From Promicromonospora sukumoe 327MFSha3.1 (GTDB taxonomy: Bacteria > Actinomycetota > Actinomycetes > Actinomycetales > Cellulomonadaceae), in the NCBI RefSeq assembly GCF_000385135.1, contig NZ_ARQM01000018.1, forward strand, positions 141,466-205,465: a stretch of DNA of 64,000 nt, written 5' to 3'. Below, piece after piece: positions 34,427 through 44,201 of the stretch (its first letter is position 1; each line of letters begins with the position of its first letter). Under the pieces are notes generated by a model. That model was not told the DNA's origin. It worked only from the letters and a program-made list of their open reading frames with translations, and did no database searches. A program made the position numbers and the translations under genes.

Positions 34427-34561
34427 ATGGTTCGCACGAGCATCACGCACCGGGCCGCAGGCCTGAGCAAGGCCAGTGCCGCCACCACCTCGTCCTTCCC
34501 GACCACAGCGCAGCACCTCTGGGACGGCCGCGAGGCCATCCGGGGCGCCATACGCCGCTGA
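34427..34561 (+). CDS. 44-residue small ORF upstream of the HNH nuclease gene
   Basis: 44 residues (begins MVRTSITHRAAGLSKASAAT, ends REAIRGAIRR), rich in Ser/Thr/Ala with a basic C-terminus. AAAGG lies 12 nt before the ATG, and a hairpin follows 26 bp after the stop, so it looks like its own short transcription unit. I do not recognise it. The preceding 277 bp (34150-34426) contain no gene, and I see no known riboswitch in them. Confidence 0.45.
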   Translation: MVRTSITHRAAGLSKASAATTSSFPTTAQHLWDGREAIRGAIRR

Positions 34562-34586
34562 TCCGGTTCCGCCGGACCAGTGCTGT

Positions 34587-34620
34587 GAGCCGCCTCGGGA
34601 CCCCTGTTCCCGGGCGGCTC
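34587..34620 (+). terminator. Hairpin after the 44-residue ORF
   Basis: GAGCCGCC-T-CGGGA (34587-34600) pairs with TCCCGGGCGGCTC (34608-34620), leaving one bulged T, followed by TTGT. It could terminate or attenuate transcription before the HNH gene. Confidence 0.55.
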
Positions 34621-34712
34621 TTGTCGTCCCGGGCCCAGGGGTGCAGCACCCCCAGCACCATCCGAAGGACAAGAAGAACCGAGACGACAAGCTCACCGGA
34701 AGGAGCAGGCCC

Positions 34713-35183
34713 GTGGCCGACGTCCTAGTCCTCAATGCCGGCTACGAGCCGCTGCACCGGGTATCGGTCCGGCACGCCATCCACATGCTCGTGCGCGAGG
34801 TCGCGGTCGTGGAGGAGGCGGTCGACGGCCGCTCCTTCGGGCCGTTCCCCTTACCGCGCGTGCTGCGGCTGGTCCGGTACGTGACGATGCGGTGGCTCTA
34901 CAAGTCGGGCGGGGCGCCCGCGTGCACCAAGCTCGGCGTCAAGCGTCGCGACGGCCTGTGCGCCTACTGCGGCGGCCCCGCCGAGACCGTGGACCACATC
35001 CTCCCGCGGTCCCGTGGCGGGCCCTCGACGTGGATGAACCTCGTGGCCGCCTGCTACGAGTGCAACTCGCACAAGGCGGACCGCACCCCGGCCGAGGCCG
35101 GCATGGTGCTCCACGTGACGCCGCACGTCCCACGCGCGGACTACGCGCGCGCCATCCGGCACAGAGCGGCGCGCGCGGCTTAG
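34713..35183 (+). CDS. HNH endonuclease family protein
   Basis: 156 residues from a GTG behind GGAAGGAG. The N-terminal half (VLVLNAGYEPLHRVSVRHAI) is the conserved segment of a widespread actinobacterial HNH group. The nuclease motif follows with two CxxC-type zinc pairs (CAYCGG and CYEC) around DHILPRSRGG and WMNLVAACYECNSHKADRTP. It has no adjacent methylase or antitoxin, and the cellular role of this group is not settled. A palindromic terminator with a T-run ends the gene. Confidence 0.85.
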   Translation: MADVLVLNAGYEPLHRVSVRHAIHMLVREVAVVEEAVDGRSFGPFPLPRVLRLVRYVTMRWLYKSGGAPACTKLGVKRRDGLCAYCGGPAETVDHILPRSRGGPSTWMNLVAACYECNSHKADRTPAEAGMVLHVTPHVPRADYARAIRHRAARAA

Positions 35184-35209
35184 GCCGGGGCGCGCGAACG
35201 ATCGGTAGA

Positions 35210-35256
35210 AGGTCAGGTGATCGGCAACTCGAGTTGCCGATCACCTGACCTTTTTG
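35210..35256 (+). terminator. Family C palindrome, copy 2, with T-tract
   Basis: A gapless 44-bp perfect palindrome (35210-35231 with 35232-35253, centre CTCGAG), followed on the plus strand by TTTTT (35252-35256). It lies 26 bp after the HNH stop. This family member has the clearest intrinsic-terminator form. Confidence 0.8.
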
Positions 35257-35353
35257 CAGCTCACTTGCCGGCGTGCCCCGTCATCCGGCTCCTTGTCGCC
35301 GCGGTGAAGTCCGGGGTCCGGGGCGCGCACTTCCTGCCACTTTCAACATATAG

Positions 35354-36949
<1,596 letters not shown>

Positions 36950-37093
36950 GCCGTCCGGACGCCGCCTTAGCAGGTCGCCCGGTGAACCGCCTGGTGAGGC
37001 CGAAACACGCCGGGTGAAGAGCCCCGGTACCCTGTCCGCGTTCATGACCCTCGCCACGACACTGTCCGGCGACCGGAGAAGGGGGACGCCCGA

Positions 37094-38767
37094 GTGAGCG
37101 TCGAAACCGCTGGGTGGCCGCGCGCCGTAGTGGTCGTGCGCGACGACGGAACGGGGCAGGTGGCCATCAACGGCCAGACCGTGCCTGTCTACCGCAGCAG
37201 CCTGGGCGAGACCCGCAGCGAGGTCATGCGCCTGGTCATGGAGTACTCGGCGAGCATCGGGCTGGCCGTCGAGGTCCAGGCGCTGGGGCCCGAGGGGCCC
37301 AGTGCGCTGACCGTCCACCCCGACGGCCGCGTGGTGCACGACGACGGCGTGGGCGCCATCCAGGCGGCGCAGGCAGCGCAGGCCGCTCAGGCCGCTCAGG
37401 CGGCCCAGATCGCCGCGCAGGCCGCGCTCGCGCAGCCCGCGCCCGCCCCGGCCGCCCCCGTGCAGGCGGCGGCCGCCCCGGCCGCCGCCGTGCAGACGGT
37501 GCCTGCTCCCGCCCAGCCGGACGTGCAGGCGGACGCCCAGACGGCCCCCGCCCCGACCGCTCCGGCACCCGCCGCCGCACCGGCCGGCCCGGCCGCACCG
37601 GCCCCGGCGCCCGTCGCCGCCGCCGAACCCGGCCTGGTGCCGCACGGCGCGCCGGCGCAGGACACGCAGGCGCCGCCCATCACGCTGCTCGGGCCGCAGG
37701 CCGACCTGGAGCCCGAGGCCACGACGCCCGGCGGCACGATCGCCCCGCCGTCCGCCCCGGCCCCGGCCCCGGCCGAGCCTTCCGGCGAGCCGCCCCTCGG
37801 CCCCGGCGGGCCCAGCGGCGCTGGCAGCTCCGACGTCGGCCGCCGGGACAGCCGCCGGTCGTCGTTCCTGGTCCAGGACCGCCTCGACGAGCCCGCCACG
37901 CAGGGCGTGCGCGGCGTGCTGGCCCGGGTGGGCCTCCGCGTGGGACCCAGCGAGTCCGAGCGCGCCGAGCGGGCCGACGAGCAGGCCGTGAGCCTGCACT
38001 GGCAGGGCCCCCGCACCATCTCGATCGTGAACGGCAAGGGCGGCGCGGGCAAGACACCGTCGACCGTGCTGCTCGCGGCGGTGTTCGCGCAGTTCGGCGG
38101 CTCCGGCGTCGTCACCTGGGACAACAACCAGACCCGCGGGACGCTGGGCTGGCGCACCGAGCAGGACCAGCACGAGGCGACCCTGCTCGACCTGATCCCC
38201 CGCACCGAGCACTTCCTGGGCCCGGCGGCACAGCTCGGCGACCTGGCCGGGTTCGTGCACCACCAGTCGCGGATGCGGTTCGACGTGCTGCGGTCCAAGC
38301 CGATGGCGCTGGCGCACGAGCAGCGCATCTCGTCGGAGGACGTCGACGCCATCCACGCGGTGCTCGCCAAGTTCTACCGGCTGATCTTCATCGACTCCGG
38401 CAACGACGAGTCCGACCCGATGTGGCTGCGCATGATCGACCACACCGACCAGCTAGTGGTGGCCACCAGCACCCGCGACGACCACGCCGAGGCCGGTGCG
38501 CTGCTCCTGGAGGCGCTGACGGGCCGCGGGGAGCACATGGCGGAGCTCGCCCGGAAGGCCGTCGTCGTGGTGAGCCAGTCCGACCCGAAGGCGACGCCGG
38601 CCGACATGCGCCGGGTCGCCCAGGGCTACCGTGCGCTGGCGCGCGAGGTCGTCACCGTCCCGTTCGACCCGGCCATGGTGGACGGCCAGCTCGACTACCG
38701 GGCCCTGCGCCCCCAGACCCGCCGGGCCTGGCTGGCCGCGGGCGCGGCGGTCTCGCGCGGGTTCTGA
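37094..38767 (+). CDS. MinD/ParA-like ATPase with a novel N-terminal domain (paralogue 1)
   Basis: 557 residues in three parts. Residues 1-75 form a compact domain (RAVVVVRDDGTGQVAINGQT, ALTVHPDGRVV) that recurs in the protein encoded at 44202-45947. Residues 85-290 are a low-complexity Ala/Pro/Gln linker with AAQ repeats. From about 300 is a SIMIBI ATPase with deviant Walker [10 protein letters not shown] (313-321, followed by Pro rather than Thr), [13 protein letters not shown], and VVSQSD. Similar ATPases accompany type VII secretion or cell-pole systems, but no ESX core genes are here. It has a possible role in positioning or assembling an envelope complex. Confidence 0.75.
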   Translation: MSVETAGWPRAVVVVRDDGTGQVAINGQTVPVYRSSLGETRSEVMRLVMEYSASIGLAVEVQALGPEGPSALTVHPDGRVVHDDGVGAIQAAQAAQAAQAAQAAQIAAQAALAQPAPAPAAPVQAAAAPAAAVQTVPAPAQPDVQADAQTAPAPTAPAPAAAPAGPAAPAPAPVAAAEPGLVPHGAPAQDTQAPPITLLGPQADLEPEATTPGGTIAPPSAPAPAPAEPSGEPPLGPGGPSGAGSSDVGRRDSRRSSFLVQDRLDEPATQGVRGVLARVGLRVGPSESERAERADEQAVSLHWQGPRTISIVNGKGGAGKTPSTVLLAAVFAQFGGSGVVTWDNNQTRGTLGWRTEQDQHEATLLDLIPRTEHFLGPAAQLGDLAGFVHHQSRMRFDVLRSKPMALAHEQRISSEDVDAIHAVLAKFYRLIFIDSGNDESDPMWLRMIDHTDQLVVATSTRDDHAEAGALLLEALTGRGEHMAELARKAVVVVSQSDPKATPADMRRVAQGYRALAREVVTVPFDPAMVDGQLDYRALRPQTRRAWLAAGAAVSRGF

Positions 38768-38797
38768 GCCGGGAGAACCGGGAGACCGACGCCGTCG

Positions 38798-39394
38798 CTA
38801 CGCGGCCGGGGCGACGATCCGCGTGACCACGCGGTGCACGTCGGCCCGGCCGTCGGCGGCGGCCGCCGTGTCCTCCGGGACGGCGAGCATGCCGCCGACG
38901 GTCAGCACGGAACCGTGCACCGCGGCGAGCACCTGCCCCAGCAGCCGTTCGGCGGGCACCGTGGCGTCGATGCGCTCCGGGTGCCGGGCCTGGGCCTCGC
39001 GCAGCGCCTCGACCTTGGCCGCGCTGGACGTCGCCGACCGCTCCAGGGTGCCGAGCATGCCCGGCCGCTCCAGGGTGTGCCAGAGCAGCAGCCGGACCAG
39101 CTCCGGGTGGCCCACCGTGAAGTCGAACAGGCGCACCGCGTAGCCGGGCAGGTCGTCGGCGTCGAACGGCACGGCGTCGAGCAGGTCGAGGATCCGGGCG
39201 CTGACCACCTGGTCGAACAGCACCTCCTTGCCGCCGAAGTACGCGTAGATGCGCTGCTTGTTCGCCGCCGCGTGCTCGGCGATCCGGTCCACGCGGGCGC
39301 CCGCCAGGCCGTACCGCGCGAACTCGTCGGCGGCGGCCTCCAGGATGCGGGTCGGCGTCGCGGCACGTCCGACGTCGGCAGCGGGGGTGGGCAT
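38798..39394 (-). CDS. TetR/AcrR-family transcriptional regulator
   Basis: 198 residues. The N-terminal helix-turn-helix is at about 15-60 (RILEAAADEFARYGLAGARV, EHAAANKQRIYAYFGGKEVL). The C-terminal domain is TetR_C_17-like (FDFTVGHPELVRLLLWHTLE). It lies 10 bp downstream of the two tandem SDR genes on the same strand and may be co-transcribed with them. A CAACCAAC/GTTGGTTG dyad before the first SDR gene is the likely operator. Confidence 0.87.
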   Translation of the reverse strand: MPTPAADVGRAATPTRILEAAADEFARYGLAGARVDRIAEHAAANKQRIYAYFGGKEVLFDQVVSARILDLLDAVPFDADDLPGYAVRLFDFTVGHPELVRLLLWHTLERPGMLGTLERSATSSAAKVEALREAQARHPERIDATVPAERLLGQVLAAVHGSVLTVGGMLAVPEDTAAAADGRADVHRVVTRIVAPAA

Positions 39395-39404
39395 GTCGCT
39401 CAGC

Positions 39405-40376
39405 CTAGCTCCGGGCCGCCGGCAGGGCGGTGGAGGTGACCTCCTCGGCGACGGCCCACAGCCGCCCCGCCGTCGCGTCGTCGCGCATGCGCCGGTTGAG
39501 CAGGGCGCGCCGCGGCGGCCCGGCCAGGCCGGACATCGGCCCGTAGTAGGCGCCCTGGGCGACGTCACGCCGGGTGGCGGCCACGAGCAGCGAGCCGACG
39601 CCGTGCTCGGGGGCCGCCATCGGCAGCAGCCCGCTCCCCCAGCGCACCGGCCGCTCTCGCCCCATGCTCGGCCCGGTGACCTGGAGGTTCGTGCGGGTCA
39701 GGCCGGGATGGGCCGCCGTGCTGACCAGGGCCCAGCCGCGGCGCCCAGCGGTGCGGGCGAGGTGCCGCGCGAGGTGCAGGTCGGCGAGCTTCGACTGCGC
39801 GTAGGCGGGCAGCGCCCGGTACTCGCGGCGCTCCCAGTCCAGGTCGTCGAAGTCGATGCGGCCCTGGTTGGCGGCGTACGAGCACATCGTGGCCACGCGC
39901 GGGTCCGGGGCCGCCAGGAGCAGCGGCAGCAGCAGGTTGGTCAGCGCGAACGGGCCCAGGAAGTTGGTCCCCCACTGCAGCTCGTGGCCGTCCGCCGTCA
40001 GGTACCGCCGCGGCGGGACCGAGACGCCGGCGTTGTTGACGAGCGTGTCGAGGCGGTCCAGGTCGCGTGCGAGCCCGTCCGCGAACGCCCGGACCGAGGT
40101 GAGGTCGGCGAGGTCGAGCACCCGCACCTCCGCCTGCGCGCCGGGCCGGGTGGCGAGCACCTCGGCGAGCGCCTCGGCGCCCTTCCGGGGGTCGCGGACG
40201 GCGAGGACCACGTGCGCCCCGGCGGCCGCGAGGCGCTTGGCGGCCTCGCGTCCCGTGCCGCTGTTGGCCCCCGTGACCACGACCGTGCGCCCGGTCTGGT
40301 CCGGCACGTGGGGCCGGGCGGGCAGGTCCGCCGTCGCCGCGCCGCCGGCGGCCGGGCCGTTCGTCGGGCCGTTCAT
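39405..40376 (-). CDS. SDR-family oxidoreductase, tandem duplicate 2
   Basis: 323 residues. TGANSGTG (about 35-42), NNAG, and a Tyr-x3-Lys given by YAQSKLAD match the retinol-dehydrogenase/WWOX-like SDR branch common in actinobacteria (KRLAAAGAHVVLAVRDPRKG, NRRMRDDATAGRLWAVAEEV). It is about 80% identical by eye to the product of the upstream gene. The N-terminus is extended by about 26 Gly/Ala/Pro residues. It overlaps its duplicate by 4 bp. The substrate is unknown. Confidence 0.86.
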   Translation of the reverse strand: MNGPTNGPAAGGAATADLPARPHVPDQTGRTVVVTGANSGTGREAAKRLAAAGAHVVLAVRDPRKGAEALAEVLATRPGAQAEVRVLDLADLTSVRAFADGLARDLDRLDTLVNNAGVSVPPRRYLTADGHELQWGTNFLGPFALTNLLLPLLLAAPDPRVATMCSYAANQGRIDFDDLDWERREYRALPAYAQSKLADLHLARHLARTAGRRGWALVSTAAHPGLTRTNLQVTGPSMGRERPVRWGSGLLPMAAPEHGVGSLLVAATRRDVAQGAYYGPMSGLAGPPRRALLNRRMRDDATAGRLWAVAEEVTSTALPAARS

Positions 40377-41281
40377 CCGACCGGGACGGCGGTCGAGGTG
40401 ATCTCCTCGGCGACGGCCCACAGCCGGGCCGCCGTCGCGTCGTCCCGCATGCGCCGGTTGAGGCGCGCCGGGCGGGGGTCCCCGGTCAGCCCGAACCGGG
40501 GCCCGTAGTAGGCGCCGGAGGAGGCGGCCGGGTCGGCGGCCGCCAGCAGGACCGATCCCGCGCCCTCGGGCGCCTCCATCGAGGGCAGGACGCTCCCCGG
40601 CGACCAGCGCACCGGCTGCTCCTTGCCCATGCTCGGGCCCGTGACCTGGAGGTTGGTCCGCGTGAAGCCGGGGTGCGCGGCCGTGCTCACCAGCGCCCAG
40701 CCGCGGCGTCCGGCCAGGTGCGCGAGGTGCCGCGCGAGGTACAGGTCGGCGAGCTTGGACTGCCCGTAGGCGGCCCAGGTGCGGTAGGGACGGCGCTCCC
40801 AGTCGAGGTCCGTGAAGTCGATGCGGCCCGCGTTGGCCACGCCGGAGCTCATGGTGGCCACGCGCGGCGCGGGCGCCGCCAGGAGGAGCGGCAGGAGCAG
40901 GTTGGTGAGCGCGAACGGGCCCAGGAAGTTGGTGCCCCACTGCAGCTCGTGACCGTCGGCGGTCGCGTAGCGCTGCGGCGTCGCCATCACGCCGGCGTTG
41001 TTCACCAGGGTGTCGAGCCGGCCGAGGTCGCGCCCGAGCCCGTCCGCGAAGGCCCGGACGGACGCCAGGTCGGCGAGGTCCAGGAGCCGCACCTCCGCCT
41101 GCGCGCCTGGCCGGGTGGCGAGCACCTCGGCGAGCGCGTCGGCGCCCTTCTCCGGGTTGCGGACGGCGAGGACCACGCGGGCGCCGGCGGCGGCCAGGCG
41201 CTTGGCGGCCTCGCGGCCGGTGCCGCTGTTTGCGCCGGTGACGACGACGGTGCGGCCGGTCTGGTCGGGCACGGTGTACAT
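40373..41281 (-). CDS. SDR-family oxidoreductase, tandem duplicate 1
   Basis: 302 residues, first gene of the operon, behind a GAGGAG. Motifs TGANSGTG (about 13-20), NNAGVMATPQRY, Ser in SSGVAN and YGQSKLAD are intact. The sequence matches its downstream neighbour over its full length, a recent-looking tandem duplication in which both copies keep their catalytic residues. Expression is probably controlled by the TetR product encoded at 38798-39394 through the dyad at 41312-41329. Confidence 0.87.
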   Translation of the reverse strand: MYTVPDQTGRTVVVTGANSGTGREAAKRLAAAGARVVLAVRNPEKGADALAEVLATRPGAQAEVRLLDLADLASVRAFADGLGRDLGRLDTLVNNAGVMATPQRYATADGHELQWGTNFLGPFALTNLLLPLLLAAPAPRVATMSSGVANAGRIDFTDLDWERRPYRTWAAYGQSKLADLYLARHLAHLAGRRGWALVSTAAHPGFTRTNLQVTGPSMGKEQPVRWSPGSVLPSMEAPEGAGSVLLAAADPAASSGAYYGPRFGLTGDPRPARLNRRMRDDATAARLWAVAEEITSTAVPVG

Positions 41282-41311
41282 GGGGCTCCTCGGTGGCGGT
41301 TCCGGCTGGGC

Positions 41312-41329
41312 CAACCAACCAGTTGGTTG
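41312..41329. promoter_or_regulatory. Probable TetR operator upstream of the SDR pair
   Basis: CAACCAACCAGTTGGTTG is an 18-bp palindrome except for the central CA. It lies 30 bp before the SDR start. Operators of this form are common for TetR proteins next to oxidoreductase genes. Confidence 0.6.
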
Positions 41330-41382
41330 ACGTTCCCACTATGCACCCGCTCCCCCGGCGGGACAAGCCCCGGGTACGAGAA

Positions 41383-41412
41383 GGGGTGCCGGATCCGAGG
41401 ATCCGGCACCCC
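41383..41412 (-). terminator. Intrinsic-type terminator after the LLM oxidoreductase gene
   Basis: 14-bp perfect arms (41383-41396 and 41399-41412) with a minimal loop, followed on the minus strand by TTCTCG. It lies 48 bp past the LLM gene stop. Confidence 0.7.
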
Positions 41413-41460
41413 TGCGGTGCCCGCTCAGGCGGCGCCGCGCCGGCCGCGGCCGGCGGGTCG

Positions 41461-42522
41461 TCAGGCGCTCAGCGCGCCCGCCACCAGCTCCAGCGTCTGC
41501 GCCCGGCCGAAGGTGGCCTCCAGCGGCTCGTCGTCGCGCGACCCGGCGACGGGGACGAGCATGACCTCCTCGACGCCGTGCCGCTCGGCCAGGCCGCGCA
41601 CCTCGGCGGCCACGTGCCCGGCGTCGCCGATCAGCCAGCGGGCCCGCATCGCCTCGATCGACTGGGCGAGCATGCCGTCGGCCGGCTCGTCACGCGTGGC
41701 GCGCAGCGCCTCCTCGACCGTCTCCAGCGCGCCGAGCTTCTGCCCGGACCGCAGGCGGGCCATCTGGCGCAGCTGCGGCAGGGCGCGGTCGTGCGCCTCG
41801 TCCGACGTCGGCGCGGCCACCGCGTTGACCGTCACGAACGTGCGCGGCTCCGGGTGCTCCTCCGACGGCCGGTAGCCGTCGCGGTACAGCGCGAGGATCT
41901 GGTCCATGCCCTGCCCGGAGAAGTGGTTGGCGAACACGTACGGCAGCCCGAGCTCGGCCGCGAGCCGCGCCGAGTAGTCGCTGGAGCCCAGCAGCCACAC
42001 CGTGGGCACGCTCGCGGCGGCCGGCGTCGCGCGGACGTCGTAGATGTCGCCCGAGACCAGGCGCAGCCGGGCGCCGTCGGGCCCCATGAGGCTCAGGATG
42101 TCGGTGACGTGCTGCGGGAACCGGTCCACGTCCGCCGTCGGCCCCGTGGCGCGCAGCAGCGAGGTGACCACGGGGTCGCTGCCCGGGGCGCGGCCGATGC
42201 CGAGGTCGATGCGGCCGGGGGCCACGGCCTCCAGCGCCGCGAACTGCTCGGCGACCACGAGCGGGGCGTGGTTGGGCAGCATGACGCCGCCCGAGCCCAC
42301 ACGGATGCGCTCGGTCCGCGCGGCGGCCGCGGCGATCATGACCGGCGGCGACGACGCCGCCACCGCCGCCATGTTGTGGTGCTCCGCGAACCAGTAGCGT
42401 TCGTAGCCGAGCCGGTCGGCGAGCGCCGCCAGGTCGAGCGAGGCCGACAGGGCCTGGGCGCTGGTCTGGCCCGAGCGGACGGGCACGAGGTCGAGGACGG
42501 AGAGGCGCGGCGTGGTGTTCAT
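41461..42522 (-). CDS. LLM-class flavin-dependent oxidoreductase
   Basis: 353 residues. It is a luciferase-like TIM barrel of the MsnO8 group: LSVLDLVPVRSGQTSAQAL, YWFAEHHNM, VGSGGVMLPNHAPLVVAEQF and LDLGIGRAPGSD-type segments (here RIDLGIGRAPGSDP). It would use FMNH2 or F420 with oxygen for an unknown substrate. The ATG at 42522 is preferred; a TTG at 42534 would add four residues. It is divergent from a GNAT gene with an ATACCG dyad between them. Confidence 0.87.
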   Translation of the reverse strand: MNTTPRLSVLDLVPVRSGQTSAQALSASLDLAALADRLGYERYWFAEHHNMAAVAASSPPVMIAAAAARTERIRVGSGGVMLPNHAPLVVAEQFAALEAVAPGRIDLGIGRAPGSDPVVTSLLRATGPTADVDRFPQHVTDILSLMGPDGARLRLVSGDIYDVRATPAAASVPTVWLLGSSDYSARLAAELGLPYVFANHFSGQGMDQILALYRDGYRPSEEHPEPRTFVTVNAVAAPTSDEAHDRALPQLRQMARLRSGQKLGALETVEEALRATRDEPADGMLAQSIEAMRARWLIGDAGHVAAEVRGLAERHGVEEVMLVPVAGSRDDEPLEATFGRAQTLELVAGALSA

Positions 42523-42584
42523 CGCCTGCGTCAACCGTCGCGGGGACCGGCGTGTTCCGGCCCGAGTCGCCCTTTACCAGTTCT

Positions 42585-42600
42585 GTACCGTTTTCGGTAT
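42585..42600. promoter_or_regulatory. Dyad between the divergent LLM and GNAT genes
   Basis: TACCG and CGGTA arms around TTTT (42586-42599). The A/T centre stands out in GC-rich DNA. It may be an operator for the LLM gene; no candidate regulator is adjacent. Confidence 0.35.
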
Positions 42601-42636
42601 CGCGGAACATCATGGCGCCCACCCGGGTCGGCCTGA

Positions 42637-42642
42637 CATGAT
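42637..42642 (+). promoter_or_regulatory. -10 element for the GNAT gene (leaderless)
   Basis: CATGAT followed by exactly 6 nt and the GTG at 42649. It is a weaker match to TANNNT than the other leaderless candidates. Confidence 0.35.
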
Positions 42643-42648
42643 CGCGTC

Positions 42649-43128
42649 GTGTCTGTTGATGTGCGCCCCGCGACCGACGAGGACGTCGACGCCGTGGTCG
42701 ACCTGTTCCGGCAGTACCTGTGGTTCTACGGGCAGGAGGTGCCCGACGCCGAGGCGCGGGCCTACCTGACCGCGCGCCGCGACGCGGGCGACAGCGTGCT
42801 GCTCGTCGCGGAGGTGGCCGCGGAGGGCGCGGATCCCGCGGAGGACGCCCGGATCGTGGGGTTCGCGCAGAGCTACCCGACGTGGTCGTCGGTGAGCCTG
42901 AGCCGGTCGTGGGTGCTGAACGACCTGTTCGTCTCCCCCGCCGCGCGCGGGACGGGCGGAGCGCGCGCCCTGGTGCAGGAGACCTGCCGCCTGGCCAAGG
43001 AGGCCGGGGCCATCCGGGTCTCGCTCGCCACCGCGTGGGACAACCTCGCCGCGCAGGGGCTGTACGAGTCCGAGGGCTTCGTGCGCGACCAGAACTTCCA
43101 CCACTACGCGTACGTGACGGGCGCCTGA
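42649..43128 (+). CDS. GNAT-family N-acetyltransferase
   Basis: 159 residues from GTG. The GNAT fold is seen as VRPATDEDVDAVVDLFRQYL, a central strand IVGFAQSYP, then VLNDLFVSPAARGTGGARAL, which holds the acetyl-CoA pyrophosphate loop, and the C-terminal ATAWDNLAAQGLYESEGFV motif. The family acetylates amines; the substrate is not predictable. It stands alone between divergent and co-directional neighbours. Confidence 0.88.
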   Translation: MSVDVRPATDEDVDAVVDLFRQYLWFYGQEVPDAEARAYLTARRDAGDSVLLVAEVAAEGADPAEDARIVGFAQSYPTWSSVSLSRSWVLNDLFVSPAARGTGGARALVQETCRLAKEAGAIRVSLATAWDNLAAQGLYESEGFVRDQNFHHYAYVTGA

Positions 43129-43274
43129 CCTCACGCGAGCGCAGGACGCGCGGCGCGCACCTCCGGCTTGGTGTCGGTGGCCCGCGCTAGGGTGTGCCCC
43201 GGCCAGGAACAGACCTGGTCAGAAGGCCAAACTGCCGATTCGGGGAGACCCCGGGAACTGGAGCGCACACCACC

Positions 43275-44096
43275 ATGATGGGAGGCAACCACGCCGCGAC
43301 GGGAGCCGCGGCCTGGGTAGCGGTCACCGCGTCGACGCCGATCGCCTTCGGCTGGTATCCGGTGACCGACACCGGCGTGATCGCGGGAGCGCTCGTCTGC
43401 GCCGGGGCCGCGCTCCTGCCGGACGCCGACCATCACTCGGGCACCATCGCGAACTCGCTCAAGCCGGTGTCGAACGGCGTGGTCAAGGTCATCGAGGCGG
43501 TCTCGGGCGGGCACCGCAAGGGCACGCACTCGATCCTCGGCATCGCCGTGTTCACGGCCATCGCCTGGGGGCTCAGCTTCCTGAGCATCGACACGGGCAA
43601 CGAGCAGATCGGCTCGATCCTGATCGGCCCGGGCATCATGTGCGTGCTGCTGGTCGCGTTCGCCCTCAAGGCCCTCAAGATCACGCGCGACACCAAGCTG
43701 CTGCCGTGGACCACGTCGGTCACGCTGGCGGTGCTGATCGCGATCTTCGCGCCCGAGGAGTGGTTCTGGATGCCGTTCAGCGTGGCGCTGGGCTGCACCG
43801 TGCACATCCTCGGCGACATGATCACCACCAACGGCGTGCCGCTGCTGTGGCCGCTGAAGTTCCGCAGCCCCCGCTGGATGCGTGACGGGCGCGGCCTGGA
43901 GCTCGACATGATCTGGCGCTCCGGCGGCAACCTCTCGCTGCCGATCCTGGGCGACGCCGGGTCGGTCCGGGAGTGGATCTTCCTCATCCCCGTGTCGCTC
44001 TACGCGATCATCGGCATCGTGTGGGCCCTGCTCAACGAGATGGGCTACGACACCATGGCGGTGTGGAACCAGGTGCTCGCGCTCTTCCCGGGCTGA
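43275..44096 (+). CDS. YdjM/LexA-regulated-type membrane metal-dependent hydrolase
   Basis: 273 residues with four or five membrane segments. The family signatures are the N-terminal HAATGAAAWVAV, the metal-site LLPDADHHSG, the GGHRKGTHSILG histidine box and the TVHILGDMITTNGVPLLWP segment. It was annotated in other genomes as an inner-membrane hydrolase; the true activity is unclear. The start at 43275 (a second ATG is at 43278) has GGAG about 12 nt upstream. A possible -10 (TAGGGT) is at 43188-43193. Confidence 0.82.
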   Translation: MMGGNHAATGAAAWVAVTASTPIAFGWYPVTDTGVIAGALVCAGAALLPDADHHSGTIANSLKPVSNGVVKVIEAVSGGHRKGTHSILGIAVFTAIAWGLSFLSIDTGNEQIGSILIGPGIMCVLLVAFALKALKITRDTKLLPWTTSVTLAVLIAIFAPEEWFWMPFSVALGCTVHILGDMITTNGVPLLWPLKFRSPRWMRDGRGLELDMIWRSGGNLSLPILGDAGSVREWIFLIPVSLYAIIGIVWALLNEMGYDTMAVWNQVLALFPG

Positions 44097-44130
44097 GCCC
44101 GCCGCGGGCCCGGCCCGCGCCCCGACGTCG

Positions 44131-44165
44131 ACCGGCCCCAGCCCAGATCCTGGGCGGGGGCCGGT
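44131..44165. terminator. Two-way terminator hairpin
   Basis: 16-bp arms with one mismatch (44131-44146 and 44150-44165), between the convergent hydrolase and ATPase genes. It is flanked by TCGTTG on the plus strand; there is no long T-run. Confidence 0.7.
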
Positions 44166-44201
44166 CCGTCGTTGCAGCTGTTCGGTCGCCGGGGCGACCG
44201 G

